DNA of 36,221 nucleotides from Pelargonium cotyledonis (Eukaryota; Streptophyta; Magnoliopsida; Geraniales; Geraniaceae), in the NCBI GenBank assembly GCA_036897625.1, contig JAYMTA010000174.1, positions 1 to 36,221 of the forward strand. Reading direction: 5' to 3'. How positions within the stretch are numbered: position 1 is the first letter of the stretch; the number at the start of each line of letters is the position of its first letter. The position numbers and the translations under genes are program-made. This document shows, one piece after another, positions 35,253 to 36,221 of this stretch. Under the pieces are notes generated by a model. It saw only the letters and a program-made list of their open reading frames with translations. It made no database searches and was not told the origin of the DNA.

Positions 35253-36221
35253 GTGCGTACATGGCTCACACATCTTGAAGGCATGCATACGCAGAGTGCA
35301 TGTGCCCGCATATTGGCCTACAAGGCCTATGGGTCTCATGAGTTGCACTACGGAGGGCTTGGAGACCCGCAAATAGGTCCATTGACAAACGTATGTAACC
35401 TTGAAGTCTCGAGAGAGAGTCTAGAAGACGTTTGAGGGGTCCAAAGAGTTCATAAGACGATGAGGGTGTATAAGGAGTTTGACACCAAAAGTGGTCAATA
35501 CTTAGGAGGAGGTCATGTGTGACTAGGGTTTTTGTGCGTCGTGCTTGGAGGCGTCTCGACTCTCAAGTGAGACTTAGATGAGCATCACCGCTTGTGTTAT
35601 ACGGTTCGACCCCAAGAAGGTGGAGTTGTGTTCCAACAACGTCTTAGATGAGTCTCGAGAGATCACTTTACACTTAACGGAGCTTTGCATGGCCATCTAA
35701 GACTCAAAGTACGATTCAACGATCTCATAGGATGAGAATAACAACTCTTGAGGTAAAATGGATAAAAATAAATATATTGAGGTTTATTCGAGTATTGTTT
35801 AAATCATTGTTTCTCGTATTGATCCTTTACCGTGATGAGCGTATCGAGCCTCCTGAAGCACTTTTTGGTGGGCCCATTTTCGACCTAAAGCTGCTCTAAG
35901 TGACTTGGATCTTGGCCCATTGTGATAATTCTAGAAATAGCTTAATCCGTTTTTGGGCACACGAGCATAATGACCGAATTAAATATAAACTTTCATGTAT
36001 CATCATCTGTATAATTGTGAACCTCGTAACGAAGACTTAATTATTAGATAATCAAGTTGTATTTACTAAATTGAATAGAAAAACATGCAGTAGGAACCTA
36101 ATCTCATAGCTTTGAGTAAAAAATCAATCTAGAGGGGTGAATAAATTGATTACAAAAATTAATCAAACTTGAAATTAAATGCGGAATTAAAATAACAAGT
36201 AAGAAGATTAAGGATAGAGAA
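35253..36221. other. Unclassified, probably repeat-derived sequence at the right edge
   Basis: No gene is recognised. The last roughly 100 bases ('tctagaggggtgaataaattga', then 'atgcggaattaaaataa') resemble a high-copy plant retroelement motif, but the element would continue outside the window. The block 35260-35760 is richer in G and C than its surroundings and has no ORF of note. Confidence 0.3.

Overview
This window is nuclear DNA from a flowering plant, most likely a core eudicot. The genes have short exons and AT-rich introns with GT-AG borders. Every protein-coding gene is a recognisable plant type, and the spaces between genes carry plant-style miniature transposons and retroelement fragments. 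I cannot name the species. All gene models were spliced by eye from conserved protein sequence and splice-site phase. CDS coordinates run from start codon to stop codon, and exons are listed in each entry.

Layout, left to right. (1) 1423-5238 (+): a six-exon cytoplasmic receptor-like kinase, CRPK1 type, with a probable 5'UTR intron and a TRIM-like retroelement remnant in its last intron. (2) 5785-6018 and 6796-7011 (-): two small, intronless CLE peptide precursors in tandem, followed by an array of about 82-bp repeats. (3) 8161-9629 (-): a two-exon MAPR/membrane steroid-binding protein. (4) 9741-11409: a gene-poor gap with an RNase H-like pseudogene and a Mutator-type MITE. (5) 11410-12649 (-): a two-exon F-box/LRR protein, probably with a 2.7-kb 5'UTR intron. 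(6) 15450-18778: a transposon-rich gap with a 1.36-kb Harbinger-like element and a hAT element nested in a Stowaway-like element. (7) 18779-23955 (+): the 14-exon Holliday-junction resolvase SEND1/GEN2. (8) 24693-27281 (-): a single-exon divergent SF1/BBP-like splicing factor with a long acidic N-terminus. (9) 29316-33441 (+): the seven-exon CFIm25 cleavage-factor subunit (CFIS2). (10) 33442-36221: no gene seen, one small hAT MITE, and repeat-like sequence at the right edge.

From memory, the F-box, MAPR and SEND1 genes are the neighbours At3g48880, At3g48890 and At3g48900 in Arabidopsis, so the centre of this window looks like an ancient syntenic block with a local rearrangement. SF1-like and CFIS2 are divergently arranged and both belong to nuclear pre-mRNA processing. 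The rest is an ordinary eukaryotic mixture without operons. The most interesting items are the tandem CLE pair, one with an unusual first motif residue, and the SF1-like protein, which has an acidic repeat extension, no SPSP motif and a broken second zinc knuckle.
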